A stretch of 64,000 nucleotides of DNA from Rhizobium sp. NZLR1 (GCF_017357385.1 NZ_CP071632.1:625501-689500); one strand, 5' to 3'. Positions 18,124-27,060 are shown, counted from the stretch's first letter. Made by a program: numbers and translations. Notes: generated from the letters alone by a model not told the origin.

Positions 18124-19158
18124 ATGGCGGTTTTGGTGACGGGCGGCGCCGGATATATCGGCAGTCACATGGTTTGGGCGCTGCTCGATGCAGGTGAAGA
18201 TGTGGTCGTGCTCGACCGCCTCTCCACGGGCTTTCGCTGGGCCGTGGCGCCGGCGGCGCGCTTCTATCTCGGCGACGTCGCTGATGCCGACATATTGAAG
18301 AAGATCTTCATCGAAAACGATATCGAGGCGATCATCCATTTCGCCGGTTCCGCCGTTGTCCCGGTCTCGGTTGCCGATCCGCTCTCCTATTATGACAACA
18401 ACTCAGGCAAGACCCGGGCGCTGCTTTCGGCCTCGGTCGAGGCCGGGATCCGAAACTTCGTCTTCTCCTCGACGGCGGCCGTTTACGGTCAGCAAAAGAC
18501 CGACCTTCCGGTGAAGGAGACGGCCTCCCTCAATCCGGAAAATCCTTACGGCCAATCGAAGCTGATGACCGAGTTCATGCTGCGCGATGCCGCCGCCGCC
18601 TATGATTTCAACTACGTCGCGCTGCGTTATTTCAACGTCGCCGGCGCCGATCCTGATCACCGGGCCGGCCAGTCGACCTCAGGCGCCACCCACCTCATCA
18701 AGGTTGCCTGCGAGGCGGCGCTCGGCAGGCGCGACAGCGTCAGCGTCTATGGTATCGATTATCCCACCCATGACGGCACCGGCGTGCGCGACTACATCCA
18801 TGTCACCGATCTTGTCGATGCGCATCTGAAGGCGCTGCAGCATCTGCGCAGGGGCAAGGGCTCGCTCGTTGCCAATTGCGGTTATGGCAGCGGCTATTCC
18901 GTGCTCGACGTGCTGAACATGATCACGCGCCTGCACGGACATTCCTTCAAGATCCACATGGCGCCGCGGCGCGCCGGCGATTCGGCCAGCGTCGTCGCCG
19001 ATGCTTCGCTCGCCCGGCAGGTGCTCGACTGGAGGCCCCGGCACGATTCGCTCGAAACCATCGTCCAGAGTTCGCTCGACTGGGAAATCTTCCTGTCGAA
19101 CAGAAACGTCGACGACCTGCACAGCATCCACCGGGCACTGGCAGCCGCTTCGTTCTGA
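18124..19158 (+). CDS. galE: UDP-glucose 4-epimerase
   Basis: This 344-residue extended short-chain dehydrogenase interconverts UDP-glucose and UDP-galactose for surface polysaccharides. The Rossmann motif VTGGAGYIGSHMV is at the N-terminus. SSTAAVYG and the YGQSK catalytic Tyr-Lys pair follow, then YFNVAGADPDH and RDYIHVTDLVDAH. Translation is set at ATG 18124, which has AGGG 9 bases before it; the long in-frame upstream extension lacks family similarity. It is followed 21 bases later by a GGDEF-EAL gene, possibly co-transcribed. Confidence 0.93.
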   Translation: MAVLVTGGAGYIGSHMVWALLDAGEDVVVLDRLSTGFRWAVAPAARFYLGDVADADILKKIFIENDIEAIIHFAGSAVVPVSVADPLSYYDNNSGKTRALLSASVEAGIRNFVFSSTAAVYGQQKTDLPVKETASLNPENPYGQSKLMTEFMLRDAAAAYDFNYVALRYFNVAGADPDHRAGQSTSGATHLIKVACEAALGRRDSVSVYGIDYPTHDGTGVRDYIHVTDLVDAHLKALQHLRRGKGSLVANCGYGSGYSVLDVLNMITRLHGHSFKIHMAPRRAGDSASVVADASLARQVLDWRPRHDSLETIVQSSLDWEIFLSNRNVDDLHSIHRALAAASF

Positions 19159-19179
19159 GTGGTGCTTGGAAAAGGGAAG

Positions 19180-21141
19180 ATGAAGAACTTTCTGGCCTCA
19201 CTGCAGCTGCAAAAAGACAATCCGACGCTTCTGACGGCGCAGTTCCGGGCCCTGTCGTCTCAGATCCCCATTCTCTATATCCTGCTGGTCATCAACGCCC
19301 TTGCGGTGGCGATCACCCACCTCAAATCCGCGCCGCTCTGGCTCTCGCTCTATATTCCTGTCGCCTTGAGCATCGTCTGTGTCTTCCGTCTCTGCTGGTG
19401 GGAGATCAGGGGCAAGGAAAACGTCACAGCCGAGCGGGCTTACAGGCTGATGAAGATCACCATATCGGGCGCCGGTATCCTCACGATCGCTTTCGGCAGC
19501 TGGGCGATCGCGCTTTACCAATACGGCGATGCTTCCCAACAGGGCCAGATCGCCTACTTCCTCGTCGTCACCGGCATTTCCTGCATCTTCTGCCTGATGC
19601 ATCTGCCGATGGCGGCAGCGCTCACCACGGTCATCACCTTCTCGGCCATGGTGGCGACCTTCATGTTCTCGGGCAATCCGGTTTTCGTGGCGACCGCCGT
19701 CAGCGGCCTCTTCCTGATCCTGCCCTTCCTCAGGGTGATCAACAGCTATTTCCAGAATTTCGTCGGCCTAGTGCAATTGACCGAGGAATTGAAGCAGAAG
19801 CGGGCGGAAGCCGAGGAGCTGAACCTCGTCAACAGCCGCAACGCCCTGCATGACCAGCTGACGGGCCTCGCCAACCGCCGCAGCTTCTTTCTCTCGCTGG
19901 AAAAGCGGCTGCAGAAGGATCCGTCCGCGCCGCCCGTCCTCGGCATTCTCGATCTCGACGGTTTCAAGCCGGTCAACGATGTTTTCGGCCATGCCGCCGG
20001 CGATCTCGTGCTCAAGGAGACCGCCCGCCGCTTCACCGCGCTGGTCGGCGAAGAGGGTATCGTCTCCCGTCTCGGCGGCGACGAGTTCGGCATCATCTTC
20101 CCCTGTTCGATGACACGCCAGGCGATCGCCGATCTCGGCCAGGCGCTCTGCGCCGCCGTTCGCGATCCCTACGAAATCCCTGATGGCTCAGTTCGCGTTT
20201 TCGGCTCCTGCGGTATCGTCTATCCCGAGATCGGCAAATACACCGCCGAGGATCTCTACGAGAAAGCCGATTTTGCCCTCTACCAGGTCAAGAGCAAGCG
20301 CAGCAGCGGCGTCGAATTCTTCTCGGCGGAGCACGAGAAGATCCTGACGCAGCGCCACCTGATCGAGCTCGAGCTGCAGGCGAATGATTTCGCCAGCGAA
20401 TTGAAACTCGAATATCAGCCGATCGTCGAACTGAAGAGCGGCCGCGTCGTCGGCTACGAGGCGCTTGCCCGCTGGGACAGCGCCCGCTTCGGCCGCATCA
20501 GTCCCGACGCCTTCATTCCCGCTGCCGAGCGCACGGCGGTCATCGGCCGGATAACACGCATCCTTTTTGCCAGGGCGCTCGAAGCGCTGGCGATCATTCC
20601 ACGCCATCTCCGGCTCTCCTTCAATCTCTCTGCGCGCGATATCTGCGACCATGAGACATCGATGGCGCTGCTTGGCATGGTCACCCGCTCCGGCATCGAT
20701 CCCAGGCGCATCGAATTCGAGATCACCGAGACGGCGCTGCTTTCCGATTTCGACACCGCCGACCAGGTCATCTCAATGCTGCGGGCTGCCGGCATCTCGA
20801 TCGCGCTCGATGATTTCGGCACCGGTTATTCCAGCCTCAGCCATATCCACCGTCTCGGCTTCGACAAGCTGAAGATCGACAAGGCCTTCGTGATGAATTT
20901 CGATCGCGACGCCCGTTGCATGAACATCACCCGCTCGGTCGCCAATCTCTGCCAGAATCTCGGCATTGCCTCCGTCGCCGAAGGCGTCGAAAGCGAGGCG
21001 ATCGCCGAGGGCTTGAAGGCGGCGGGCGTTCGTCTGGCGCAGGGCTATCATTTCTCGCGGCCGCTGCCGCTGGAACTTGCAATCGACTATGCCGCCCGGT
21101 GCGAAGCCGCAGCCTCCGCCCGCAATTCGCTCTCTGCCTGA
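19180..21141 (+). CDS. membrane-bound GGDEF-EAL protein (c-di-GMP turnover)
   Basis: This 653-residue protein has about six membrane segments in residues 25-200. A GGDEF domain (about 225-385) has an intact active motif RLGGDEFGII, and an EAL domain (about 400-645) has YEALARWDS, NLSARDI, EITETALLSD and DDFGTGYSS. Both diguanylate cyclase and phosphodiesterase sites look complete; which one dominates cannot be told. The ATG at 19180 is chosen after GGAAAAGGGAAG. It follows galE closely, which hints at control of polysaccharide or biofilm output (inference). Confidence 0.92.
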   Translation: MKNFLASLQLQKDNPTLLTAQFRALSSQIPILYILLVINALAVAITHLKSAPLWLSLYIPVALSIVCVFRLCWWEIRGKENVTAERAYRLMKITISGAGILTIAFGSWAIALYQYGDASQQGQIAYFLVVTGISCIFCLMHLPMAAALTTVITFSAMVATFMFSGNPVFVATAVSGLFLILPFLRVINSYFQNFVGLVQLTEELKQKRAEAEELNLVNSRNALHDQLTGLANRRSFFLSLEKRLQKDPSAPPVLGILDLDGFKPVNDVFGHAAGDLVLKETARRFTALVGEEGIVSRLGGDEFGIIFPCSMTRQAIADLGQALCAAVRDPYEIPDGSVRVFGSCGIVYPEIGKYTAEDLYEKADFALYQVKSKRSSGVEFFSAEHEKILTQRHLIELELQANDFASELKLEYQPIVELKSGRVVGYEALARWDSARFGRISPDAFIPAAERTAVIGRITRILFARALEALAIIPRHLRLSFNLSARDICDHETSMALLGMVTRSGIDPRRIEFEITETALLSDFDTADQVISMLRAAGISIALDDFGTGYSSLSHIHRLGFDKLKIDKAFVMNFDRDARCMNITRSVANLCQNLGIASVAEGVESEAIAEGLKAAGVRLAQGYHFSRPLPLELAIDYAARCEAAASARNSLSA

Positions 21142-21271
21142 CCGGTCGATCCCCGGCCGATCTTAAATCGACTGGAGCGACGTTGCATCGTCGTCTATTC
21201 ATGGTCTCGAGCCTTTCCCGGGCAGAATGCTTCAATCTGACCAGGAAAGACTTCGACAGCGGAGGTGAACC

Positions 21272-22324
21272 ATGCAAGACGGCGAAGTCATCATTGAACA
21301 GCAGGGCACTGCCGGCATCATCCGGCTCAACCGGCCGCGGGCGCTAAATAGCCTGACGCTGCCGATGATCCGGACGATCACTGACGCTCTTGATGGTTTT
21401 GCCGGGGATGCCGACGTGGCGAGCGTCGTCATGAGCGGGGAGGGTGAACGCGGCCTCTGCGCCGGCGGTGATATCCGCGCCCTGCATGAAAGCGCCCGCG
21501 CCGGCGATGGTCTCGCGGGCGCCTTCTGGCGCGAGGAATTCCGCCTCAACCATCAGATCGCCGCCTACCCCAAACCCTATGTGGCGCTGATGGACGGCAT
21601 CACCATGGGCGGCGGCGTCGGCCTATCGTCGCACGGCCGCCACCGCATCGTCACAGAGCGCACGCGGCTTGCCATGCCCGAAACCGGCATTGGCTATGTC
21701 CCGGATGTCGGCGCCACCTGGCTGCTGCCGCGCGCCCCCGGCGAAGCCGGAACATGGCTCGGCCTGACCGGGCTCGATATCGGTGCTGCCGACGCAATCC
21801 ACGCCAGCCTTGCCGACCTTCAGATTGCGTCGTCGCGGCTCGGCGCGGTGATCGATGCGCTGTCTGTCCTGCCGCGCGCCGGCTCCCCCAGCGATGTCGA
21901 TGCGGTGCTGCAGGCGCTTTCGGAGCCTGCAGGTGAAAGCCGGCTCAGGCAGAACGCATCGGTGATTGATCGCGTCTTCTGTTTCGACAGCGTCGAGGAG
22001 ATCCTGGCAGCACTTGCCGGGGAGGAGGGCGACTTCGCCGCCGAGACCCGCCGGGTGCTGATGACCCGCTCGCCGACCAGCCTGAAACTCGCCTTGGCGC
22101 TGCTGAGAGCCGGCCGCCGCAGCGCTTCACTTGCCGAATGCCTCGGCCGTGAACTCGGCGCCTGCCTGCAGATGCTGGATAATCCCGATTTCTTCGAAGG
22201 CATCCGCGCCGCCGTCATCGACAAGGACCGCAATCCGAAATGGTCGCCGGCAAGTATCGAGGCTGTCGGGGCTGCAACGGTCGAGCGCTTCCTGAAACCG
22301 GCCGAGCCGCCGCTTTCGCTTTGA
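21272..22324 (+). CDS. 3-hydroxyisobutyryl-CoA hydrolase-like crotonase
   Basis: This 350-residue crotonase-fold protein has the longer architecture and motifs of 3-hydroxyisobutyryl-CoA hydrolase: GLCAGGDIRALHE, MDGITMGGGVGLSSHGRHRI and MPETGIGYVPDVGATWLL. The enzyme acts in valine degradation. A generic enoyl-CoA hydratase is the alternative, but those are about 260 residues. The ATG follows GGAGGTGAACC. It is convergent with the helicase gene, 12 bases away. Confidence 0.87.
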   Translation: MQDGEVIIEQQGTAGIIRLNRPRALNSLTLPMIRTITDALDGFAGDADVASVVMSGEGERGLCAGGDIRALHESARAGDGLAGAFWREEFRLNHQIAAYPKPYVALMDGITMGGGVGLSSHGRHRIVTERTRLAMPETGIGYVPDVGATWLLPRAPGEAGTWLGLTGLDIGAADAIHASLADLQIASSRLGAVIDALSVLPRAGSPSDVDAVLQALSEPAGESRLRQNASVIDRVFCFDSVEEILAALAGEEGDFAAETRRVLMTRSPTSLKLALALLRAGRRSASLAECLGRELGACLQMLDNPDFFEGIRAAVIDKDRNPKWSPASIEAVGAATVERFLKPAEPPLSL

Positions 22325-22336
22325 TGGATTATCTGG

Positions 22337-24397
22337 TTATCGCCACATGCCGCGCATGCGGGCGCCGACATCGATGCGAACCTGCCGCGCCTGCGCTTGC
22401 GCGGCAGCTCCGGACTTTGCCTGCGGCCAGCTGCAGGCCTCGAAGAACTGCAGCAGAGTTGCCGGAATGAAGCGGCTGCGGGAGGCGTAGACGTGCCGGT
22501 CGCCCTGCGAATTCTGCCCATAGGTAAAGAAGCGTTGCGGCACGACGAGGTCGAGACCATCCCGGGCGCGGGTCATTGCCACATAGAGCAGCCGGCGCTC
22601 CTCCTCGATTTCCGCAGTGGCGCCGACGGCGAGATCGCTCGGAATGCAGCCGTCGACGACATTCAGCATGAAGACTTTCGTCCATTCCTGGCCTTTGGCG
22701 GAATGGATGGTCGACAGGATGAGATAGTCCTCGTCGAGCAGCGGCACGCCTGCCTGGTCGCTGGTCGCATCCGGCGGATCGAGAGTGAGCTCGGTGAGAA
22801 AACGCTCGCGCGAGGCATAACCGCCGGCGATCTGCTCGAGTTGCAGCAGATCGGCCTGCCGGGTCGCTGCGTCCTCGTGCAGCCGTTCCAGATGCGGCGC
22901 GTACCATTGCCGCGCCAGGCCGATTTCCGCCGGCCACCCGGCCTTGCCGGATTTCAGCTCCTGCAGCGTCGACACGAAGGACGTCCAGTCCTCGCCGGAG
23001 CGCGGCGGCGCCGGCATGGCGGCAAGCGCCGATATCGGGCTCGCATCCTCGGCCATCAGGTCGAGCGCCTTCTGCGCCGTCGACGGCCCGACGCCCGGCA
23101 GGATCTGCATCAGCCGAAAGCCCGCCACCCGGTCGCGCGGGTTCTGCGCGAAACGAAGGGCGGCCAGCATGTCCTTGACATGGGCGCTGTCGAGAAACTT
23201 CAGCCCGCCGAACTTGACGAAGGGAATGTTGCGCCGGGTCAACTCGACCTCCAGCGGCCCGCTGTGATGCGAGGCGCGGAACAGCACGGCCTGCTGTTTC
23301 AGCGTCAGGCCTTCCTCGCGGTTGTCGAGCACCATGTCGGCGACATAACGCGCCTGGTCGGCCTCGTCGCGCACCGAAACCAGACGCGGCCGCTCGGATG
23401 ATTGCCGCTCGGTCCACAGGTTCTTGGTGAAGCGCTCCGAGGCGAGATCGATGACGGCGTTGGCCGCCGCCAGAATCGGCTGCGTCGAGCGGTAATTGCG
23501 GTCGAGGGTGACGATATTGGCGGCCGGGCTGAAGGCGGCGGGAAAATCGAGGATGTTGCGCACCGTCGCGGCGCGGAAGGAATAGATCGACTGGGCATCG
23601 TCGCCGACGACGGTCAGCCCCTGGCCGCCGGGCTTCAGCGCCAGCAGGATCGACGCCTGCAGCCGGTTGGTGTCCTGATATTCGTCGACGAGCACATGGT
23701 CGAAGCGGCTGCCGATATCCTCGGCGATCACGCTCTCGCCGACCATTTGCGCCCAGTAGAGCAGCAGATCGTCGTAGTCGAGCACGTTCTGGCTCTGCTT
23801 CGCCTCGACATAACAGGCGAAAAGCTCACGGAGCTGTTTCTCCCAGGCCGCGCACCAGGGAAAGGCGTCGCGCAGCACCTGATCGAGCGCGGTTTCCGAA
23901 TTCACCGCCCGGGAATAGATGGCAAGGCAGGTGCCCTTGGTCGGAAACCGGCTTTCGGTTTTTGAGAAACCGAGATCGTGCCGGATCAGGTTCATCAGAT
24001 CGGCGCTGTCTTCGCGGTCATGGATGGTGAAGTCGGCATCGAGGCCGATCTGTTGGGCATAATCGCGCAACAGCCGCGCGCCGATGCCGTGGAAGGTGCC
24101 GGACCAGGACAGCGCATCGGCCATGACCCCGGCATTCGAGCCCAGCACGTCGCGGCAGATGCGCTCGACACGCCGCATCATCTCGGCGGCGGCCCGGCGG
24201 GAGAAAGTCATCAGCAGGATGCGGCGCGGATCGGCGCCCTTGACGATGAGATGGGCGACCCGATGCGCCAGCGTATTCGTCTTGCCGGAGCCGGCGCCGG
24301 CAATGACCAGCAGCGGCCCGGCAATATGACTGCCGTCGATGAGCGTGCCGTGCTCGACGGCCATGCGCTGCTGGGGATTGAGCTTTTCGAGATACAT
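22337..24397 (-). CDS. UvrD/PcrA-type ATP-dependent DNA helicase
   Basis: This is a superfamily 1 3'-5' helicase of 686 residues. Motif I is AGAGSGKTNTLAHR near residue 34, motif Ia LMTFSRRAAAEM, motif II LVDEYQDTN, motif III VVGDDAQSIYSFRAA, motif IV LDRNYRSTQPIL, motif V STIHSAKGQEW and motif VI RRLLYVAMTRAR. It is shorter than the main UvrD and lacks its C-terminal extension, so it is probably a second UvrD-like enzyme in repair or recombination. No repair operon surrounds it. Confidence 0.92.
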   Translation of the reverse strand: MYLEKLNPQQRMAVEHGTLIDGSHIAGPLLVIAGAGSGKTNTLAHRVAHLIVKGADPRRILLMTFSRRAAAEMMRRVERICRDVLGSNAGVMADALSWSGTFHGIGARLLRDYAQQIGLDADFTIHDREDSADLMNLIRHDLGFSKTESRFPTKGTCLAIYSRAVNSETALDQVLRDAFPWCAAWEKQLRELFACYVEAKQSQNVLDYDDLLLYWAQMVGESVIAEDIGSRFDHVLVDEYQDTNRLQASILLALKPGGQGLTVVGDDAQSIYSFRAATVRNILDFPAAFSPAANIVTLDRNYRSTQPILAAANAVIDLASERFTKNLWTERQSSERPRLVSVRDEADQARYVADMVLDNREEGLTLKQQAVLFRASHHSGPLEVELTRRNIPFVKFGGLKFLDSAHVKDMLAALRFAQNPRDRVAGFRLMQILPGVGPSTAQKALDLMAEDASPISALAAMPAPPRSGEDWTSFVSTLQELKSGKAGWPAEIGLARQWYAPHLERLHEDAATRQADLLQLEQIAGGYASRERFLTELTLDPPDATSDQAGVPLLDEDYLILSTIHSAKGQEWTKVFMLNVVDGCIPSDLAVGATAEIEEERRLLYVAMTRARDGLDLVVPQRFFTYGQNSQGDRHVYASRSRFIPATLLQFFEACSWPQAKSGAAAQAQARQVRIDVGARMRGMWR

Positions 24398-24500
24398 CCA
24401 GCCGTCCGGTCGGGCTCTCGCAGAATCACTGCGGAAAATTAGATGTTCCTTGAATGTTCGCGATTTCAGCCGCTGTCAAGCCTGCCGCTCCAACGCAACG

Positions 24501-24782
24501 TCAATCGGGGAAATCCGGTCCGATCACGCGCCGCACCAGCTTCAGGCTGCGGTCCGGCTGAAGAATATAGGTTTCCTCCACGCGCTGGCCGGTCCCATTG
24601 TAGAACTGGTTATAGACGGCGCTGCCGACCGGCGACTTGGTGAGCTTCGTTCGCGGCTGCCCGCCATAGGTGATGCTGCCGGGAATGGGGTCGAGCGCCG
24701 GCGTATCGGCCGACGAGCAGCCGGCAAGCAATACCCCGGCAAACAATGCCCCAGGGAATAAGGCGGGCAGCAGCACTTTCAT
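24501..24782 (-). CDS. small predicted lipoprotein
   Basis: This protein of about 93 residues has a clear lipoprotein signal: MKVLLPALFPGALFAGVLLA followed by lipobox Cys in LLAGCSS. The mature part (YNGTGQRVEETYILQPDRSL) matches no family I recognise. The ATG at 24782 has GAGAG 6 bases upstream; a start 9 bases earlier is possible. It should be anchored in the envelope. Confidence 0.72.
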   Translation of the reverse strand: MKVLLPALFPGALFAGVLLAGCSSADTPALDPIPGSITYGGQPRTKLTKSPVGSAVYNQFYNGTGQRVEETYILQPDRSLKLVRRVIGPDFPD

Positions 24783-24949
24783 CGTCGTCATCTCTCTTTC
24801 GACTACAAGCAAATATGGAAACCGCATCACCTTTCGCCAAGGGCACCGACGCCACGACCCGCAGGAAACGCTCTTGATAGCCCCACGACCGCAACGAAAT
24901 GCCTCGCTGCAGCGTTACCCCACATCTACCAACATCAGGAGCGGTAACG

Positions 24950-25210
24950 GTGCCTGGCTTTCCAGCATTCACGGCCCATGAGGAGCCCGGCCGGCAGGGC
25001 CACAGCGATGCGGCGACCCGCGCCTCGGTAGAGAGCGCCCTTCATGCGGCCGGCGATATCGAAGCCGGTGAAATCATCGTCGGCATATCCGGCTCCTATG
25101 TCGTTCTGGAAGGTTTCGTGCACCGGCGGGGCGATGTCGAGCGGGCAGTCGAGATCGCCGAGAGCATTGTCGGCCGGGGCTACGTCCGCAGCCGGCTGCT
25201 CCGACGCTGA
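24950..25210 (+). CDS. small BON-like domain protein
   Basis: This protein of about 86 residues starts with GTG 8 bases after an AGGAG ribosome site. The core (IIVGISGSYVVLEGFVHRRG then VERAVEIAESIVG) has the alternating hydrophobic pattern and GxxVxLxGxV signature of BON domains, which bind membranes or phospholipids. No signal peptide is visible. Function unknown. Confidence 0.65.
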   Translation: MPGFPAFTAHEEPGRQGHSDAATRASVESALHAAGDIEAGEIIVGISGSYVVLEGFVHRRGDVERAVEIAESIVGRGYVRSRLLRR

Positions 25211-25327
25211 AACGCCTGCAAATGAGAAGCTGCGCGACTCCTGTGCTCACGTGCCCTGACCACACATGACGGGAACCAAGTGCTCTCCCGCGTGTTGAAA
25301 TGCCGGATCGAAACGCTGGAGACCCTC

Positions 25328-25588
25328 ATGCAGTCCCTTCCTCGCCTCTCGGCAATCACCTTGATGTCAACCGGTGTCTTTGCCGGTTCCGCCTATGCCT
25401 CGCTGGAAACCGGCACCAATTATTCCGCTCTGCCGAAGGACCAGATCGCACTCAACGAATATACCGGCGCTGTCGCCTGCACGCCGGCAGAGCCGCATTA
25501 TCTCCCCTCCTTCATCCGCGCCGGCGATGGCACGATCATCGGCGTCGGTTATATCGAGGTCGGGAATGAGGGCGCCGCGGACTGCTGA
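25328..25588 (+). CDS. small secreted hypothetical protein
   Basis: This 86-residue protein has a Sec-type signal peptide (about residues 1-24, ending GSAYA). Translation is set at ATG 25328, with GGAG 7 bases upstream. The mature part contains single Cys residues near the middle and at the very end (AADC), possibly a disulfide. I recognise no family. A hairpin follows 19 bases after the stop. Confidence 0.65.
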   Translation: MQSLPRLSAITLMSTGVFAGSAYASLETGTNYSALPKDQIALNEYTGAVACTPAEPHYLPSFIRAGDGTIIGVGYIEVGNEGAADC

Positions 25589-25607
25589 AATAGCGTCCTG
25601 CTCAAAC

Positions 25608-25644
25608 GAGGCTCGCCTGCGTTTCCGCAGAGGTGACGAGCCTC
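25608..25644 (+). terminator. two-stem hairpin after the secreted protein gene
   Basis: The outer stem GAGGCTCG/CGAGCCTC encloses an inner CTGCG-TTTC-CGCAG stem. There is no T-run, so termination is uncertain. The following 230 bases before the DUF982-like gene show no coding signal. Confidence 0.4.
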
Positions 25645-25871
25645 TGACCATCATCATGATGGCTGCGCGTCTTCTATGAAGACACCGGTACCAGGCGCAA
25701 CGCCCATTGCACCAAAACCCGGCACAAGTTCGCTGCAGGGTTAAGTAAATTAAAGCCTTATGCCGTTCCGGCACGCTTTATTTACGGAAAAGCCAATAGG
25801 GTCGGCAATGCTGACCGAAATACCAGTTCAATGTGATCAAGCGCCTGTGCGCTTCCTGTCGAACGCGCGAG

Positions 25872-26114
25872 TTAATGCAGCTTCAGCTTCGCCTCTTCGG
25901 CCGCCGCCAGGAATTCAGCTCTCGCCTCTTCCACGCTCTTGCGCCCGTCGAGTGCTGCCCGGCAGGTGCTGCGCGCCTTGATGTAACGGAGACCGCGCAA
26001 GTTCGGCCAGAAATCCGCCAGGCATTTCAGCGCGTCGAACGGCCCGTTGACCGTTCGCGCATCGGCATCTTCGAAACCGACCTTGACCGGGCTGTTCCAT
26101 CTTTCAGTTGCCAT
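25872..26114 (-). CDS. DUF982-like small protein
   Basis: This 80-residue protein begins at an ATG after a strong GGAGGAG site. WNSPVKVGFEDADARTVNG, then ALKCLADFWP and the C-terminal KSVEEARAEFLAAAEEA match the DUF982 pattern, a small family abundant in rhizobia with no known function. Longer in-frame starts are ignored. It is convergent with the secreted protein gene. Confidence 0.78.
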   Translation of the reverse strand: MATERWNSPVKVGFEDADARTVNGPFDALKCLADFWPNLRGLRYIKARSTCRAALDGRKSVEEARAEFLAAAEEAKLKLH

Positions 26115-26337
26115 CAATGCTCCTCCACGATTGTCGACAGAAACAAAGGATGCAGCGTCTCCGTATTCCTCCGCGGAGACGCCGGCCATGATCGCTATTC
26201 TAGCGTGATTTTCACGGCCAACAATGGTGAATCGTTTCTTGCTGCTGAGGCTCAAATGTCAGCCTGCGCAGGAGGGATCGCGGGTGCGCGCGCCAAACGA
26301 AATTTTTCGCAGTCGCAAATGAGTTGTATGGCGCAGG

Positions 26338-26472
26338 CCCCTTACCCTCTTCCCGCAAAAAAACGGGAAGACGGGACGTGCCACGCGAAACGTTGACGGG
26401 GAACGGAGAGGTCGCGACATATCCCCTTCGCCCCGTTTACGGAGAGAAGTGCAGGCAGGCGGATTAGGGGCT
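26338..26472 (+). repeat. intergenic repeat (second family, short copy)
   Basis: It matches the element at 16449: CCCCTTACCC, GCAAAAAAACGGGAAGACGG, GACGTGCC, GGGAACGGAGAGGTCGCG, CCCCTTCGCCCCGTTTAC and GCAGGCGGATTAGGGGCT. The 45-base insertion seen in the other copy is absent. It opens a 980-base stretch (26115-27097) without a protein gene; that stretch also holds the parS-like site, nested hairpin and sRNA candidate listed below. Confidence 0.7.
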
Positions 26473-26762
26473 GGGTCTCGCCAACGATGGTAATACGTAC
26501 AATCTAGCCTGCGCGACAAACAGACCCCCAGCCATCTCGGCAATTTGCTGCAAAGAGAGATCGGAAATACCAAGACCCCAAATGCGAGAAAACGCTTTCG
26601 GCGAATTGCTTCCCCTTCCCGCGTCGATTGAGGCTTTGACGAAAACGGCGGTGACGAATCGCAATCTCACTCCAGCAAATGCATATTTCTACAAGTGCAA
26701 ACTGTGAATTAGGCGGAAGGGGCAGTCTCATCGCGAGTTTTCACAAGTATTTCATGACGTTA

Positions 26763-26780
26763 GTGTTTCAGGTGAAACAC
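26763..26780. promoter_or_regulatory. parS-like centromere site (ParB binding)
   Basis: GTGTTTCAGGTGAAACAC is symmetric except for its central GG. Its inner 16 bases match the chromosomal parS consensus TGTTTCACGTGAAACA at 15 of 16 positions, with the single change in the central pair. Chromosomal parS sites recruit ParB for segregation. It differs from the plasmid repABC-type parS. No parAB genes are in the window. Confidence 0.7.
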
Positions 26781-26802
26781 GTTGATTTTAAACAGCTTTT
26801 AT

Positions 26803-26861
26803 CTGTGGATGAGGAAAAACATAGTTGGCGCAAGTGCTTATCGCTTGCGCCTGTTCCACAG
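26803..26861. other. nested stem structure with DnaA-box-like flank
   Basis: The outer arms CTGTGGA/TCCACAG enclose an inner perfect stem GGCGCAAG/CTTGCGCC. TGTGGATGA (26805-26813) matches the DnaA box complement TGTGGATAA at 8 of 9 positions. It starts 22 bases after the parS-like site. The role is unknown: a structured RNA, a protein site or a replication-associated motif are all possible. Confidence 0.45.
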
Positions 26862-26944
26862 GAGTTAATTTTCAACCCCTTGACGGAATCGTGCGAATGA
26901 AACTTTAATTTCCCTACTGTTCGCCTATCGGAAGAGCAGGGCAC

Positions 26945-27025
26945 GAAAAAGGCCGGGGTTACAGCCCCGGCCTCGTGTCGAATAAACCGAATGCCTCGAT
27001 CGGCAAAACGGATCACCCCTTAACG
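26945..27025 (-). ncRNA. candidate small RNA with intrinsic terminator
   Basis: On the minus strand, a promoter-like pair at 27032-27060 predicts a start near 27025. The transcript would end at the perfect hairpin AGGCCGGGG-CTGTAA-CCCCGGCCT followed by TTTTT, near 26945. That gives an RNA of about 80 nt. No credible protein lies in it. The terminator faces minus only (the + side has no T-run), so it needs a minus-strand transcript to serve. No known sRNA family was recognised. Confidence 0.5.
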
Positions 27026-27031
27026 ACCCCA

Positions 27032-27060
27032 AGGATACTTGGGGAGGATGGCCTGTCAAG
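27032..27060 (-). promoter_or_regulatory. sigma-70-type promoter for the candidate small RNA
   Basis: Reading the minus strand, CTTGAC (27060-27055), a 17-base spacer and TATCCT (27037-27032) fit the rhizobial housekeeping promoter. The -10 lies inside the inverted repeat CCCCAAG-GATA-CTTGGGG, a possible operator. Confidence 0.5.

Noticed and set aside
26763..26861. Calling the parS/DnaA-box-like strip the chromosome origin
   Set aside because: Neighbouring genes are not those usually linked to alphaproteobacterial oriC and only one good DnaA-like box was seen.
26679..26900. Open frame of 73 codons across the parS-like site
   Set aside because: No ribosome site; it runs through the palindrome and nested stems, which explain the sequence better.
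26950..26973. Plus-strand terminator at the GGCCGGGG hairpin
   Set aside because: No T-run follows on the plus strand; the T-run is on the minus side, so it was assigned to the minus-strand RNA candidate.
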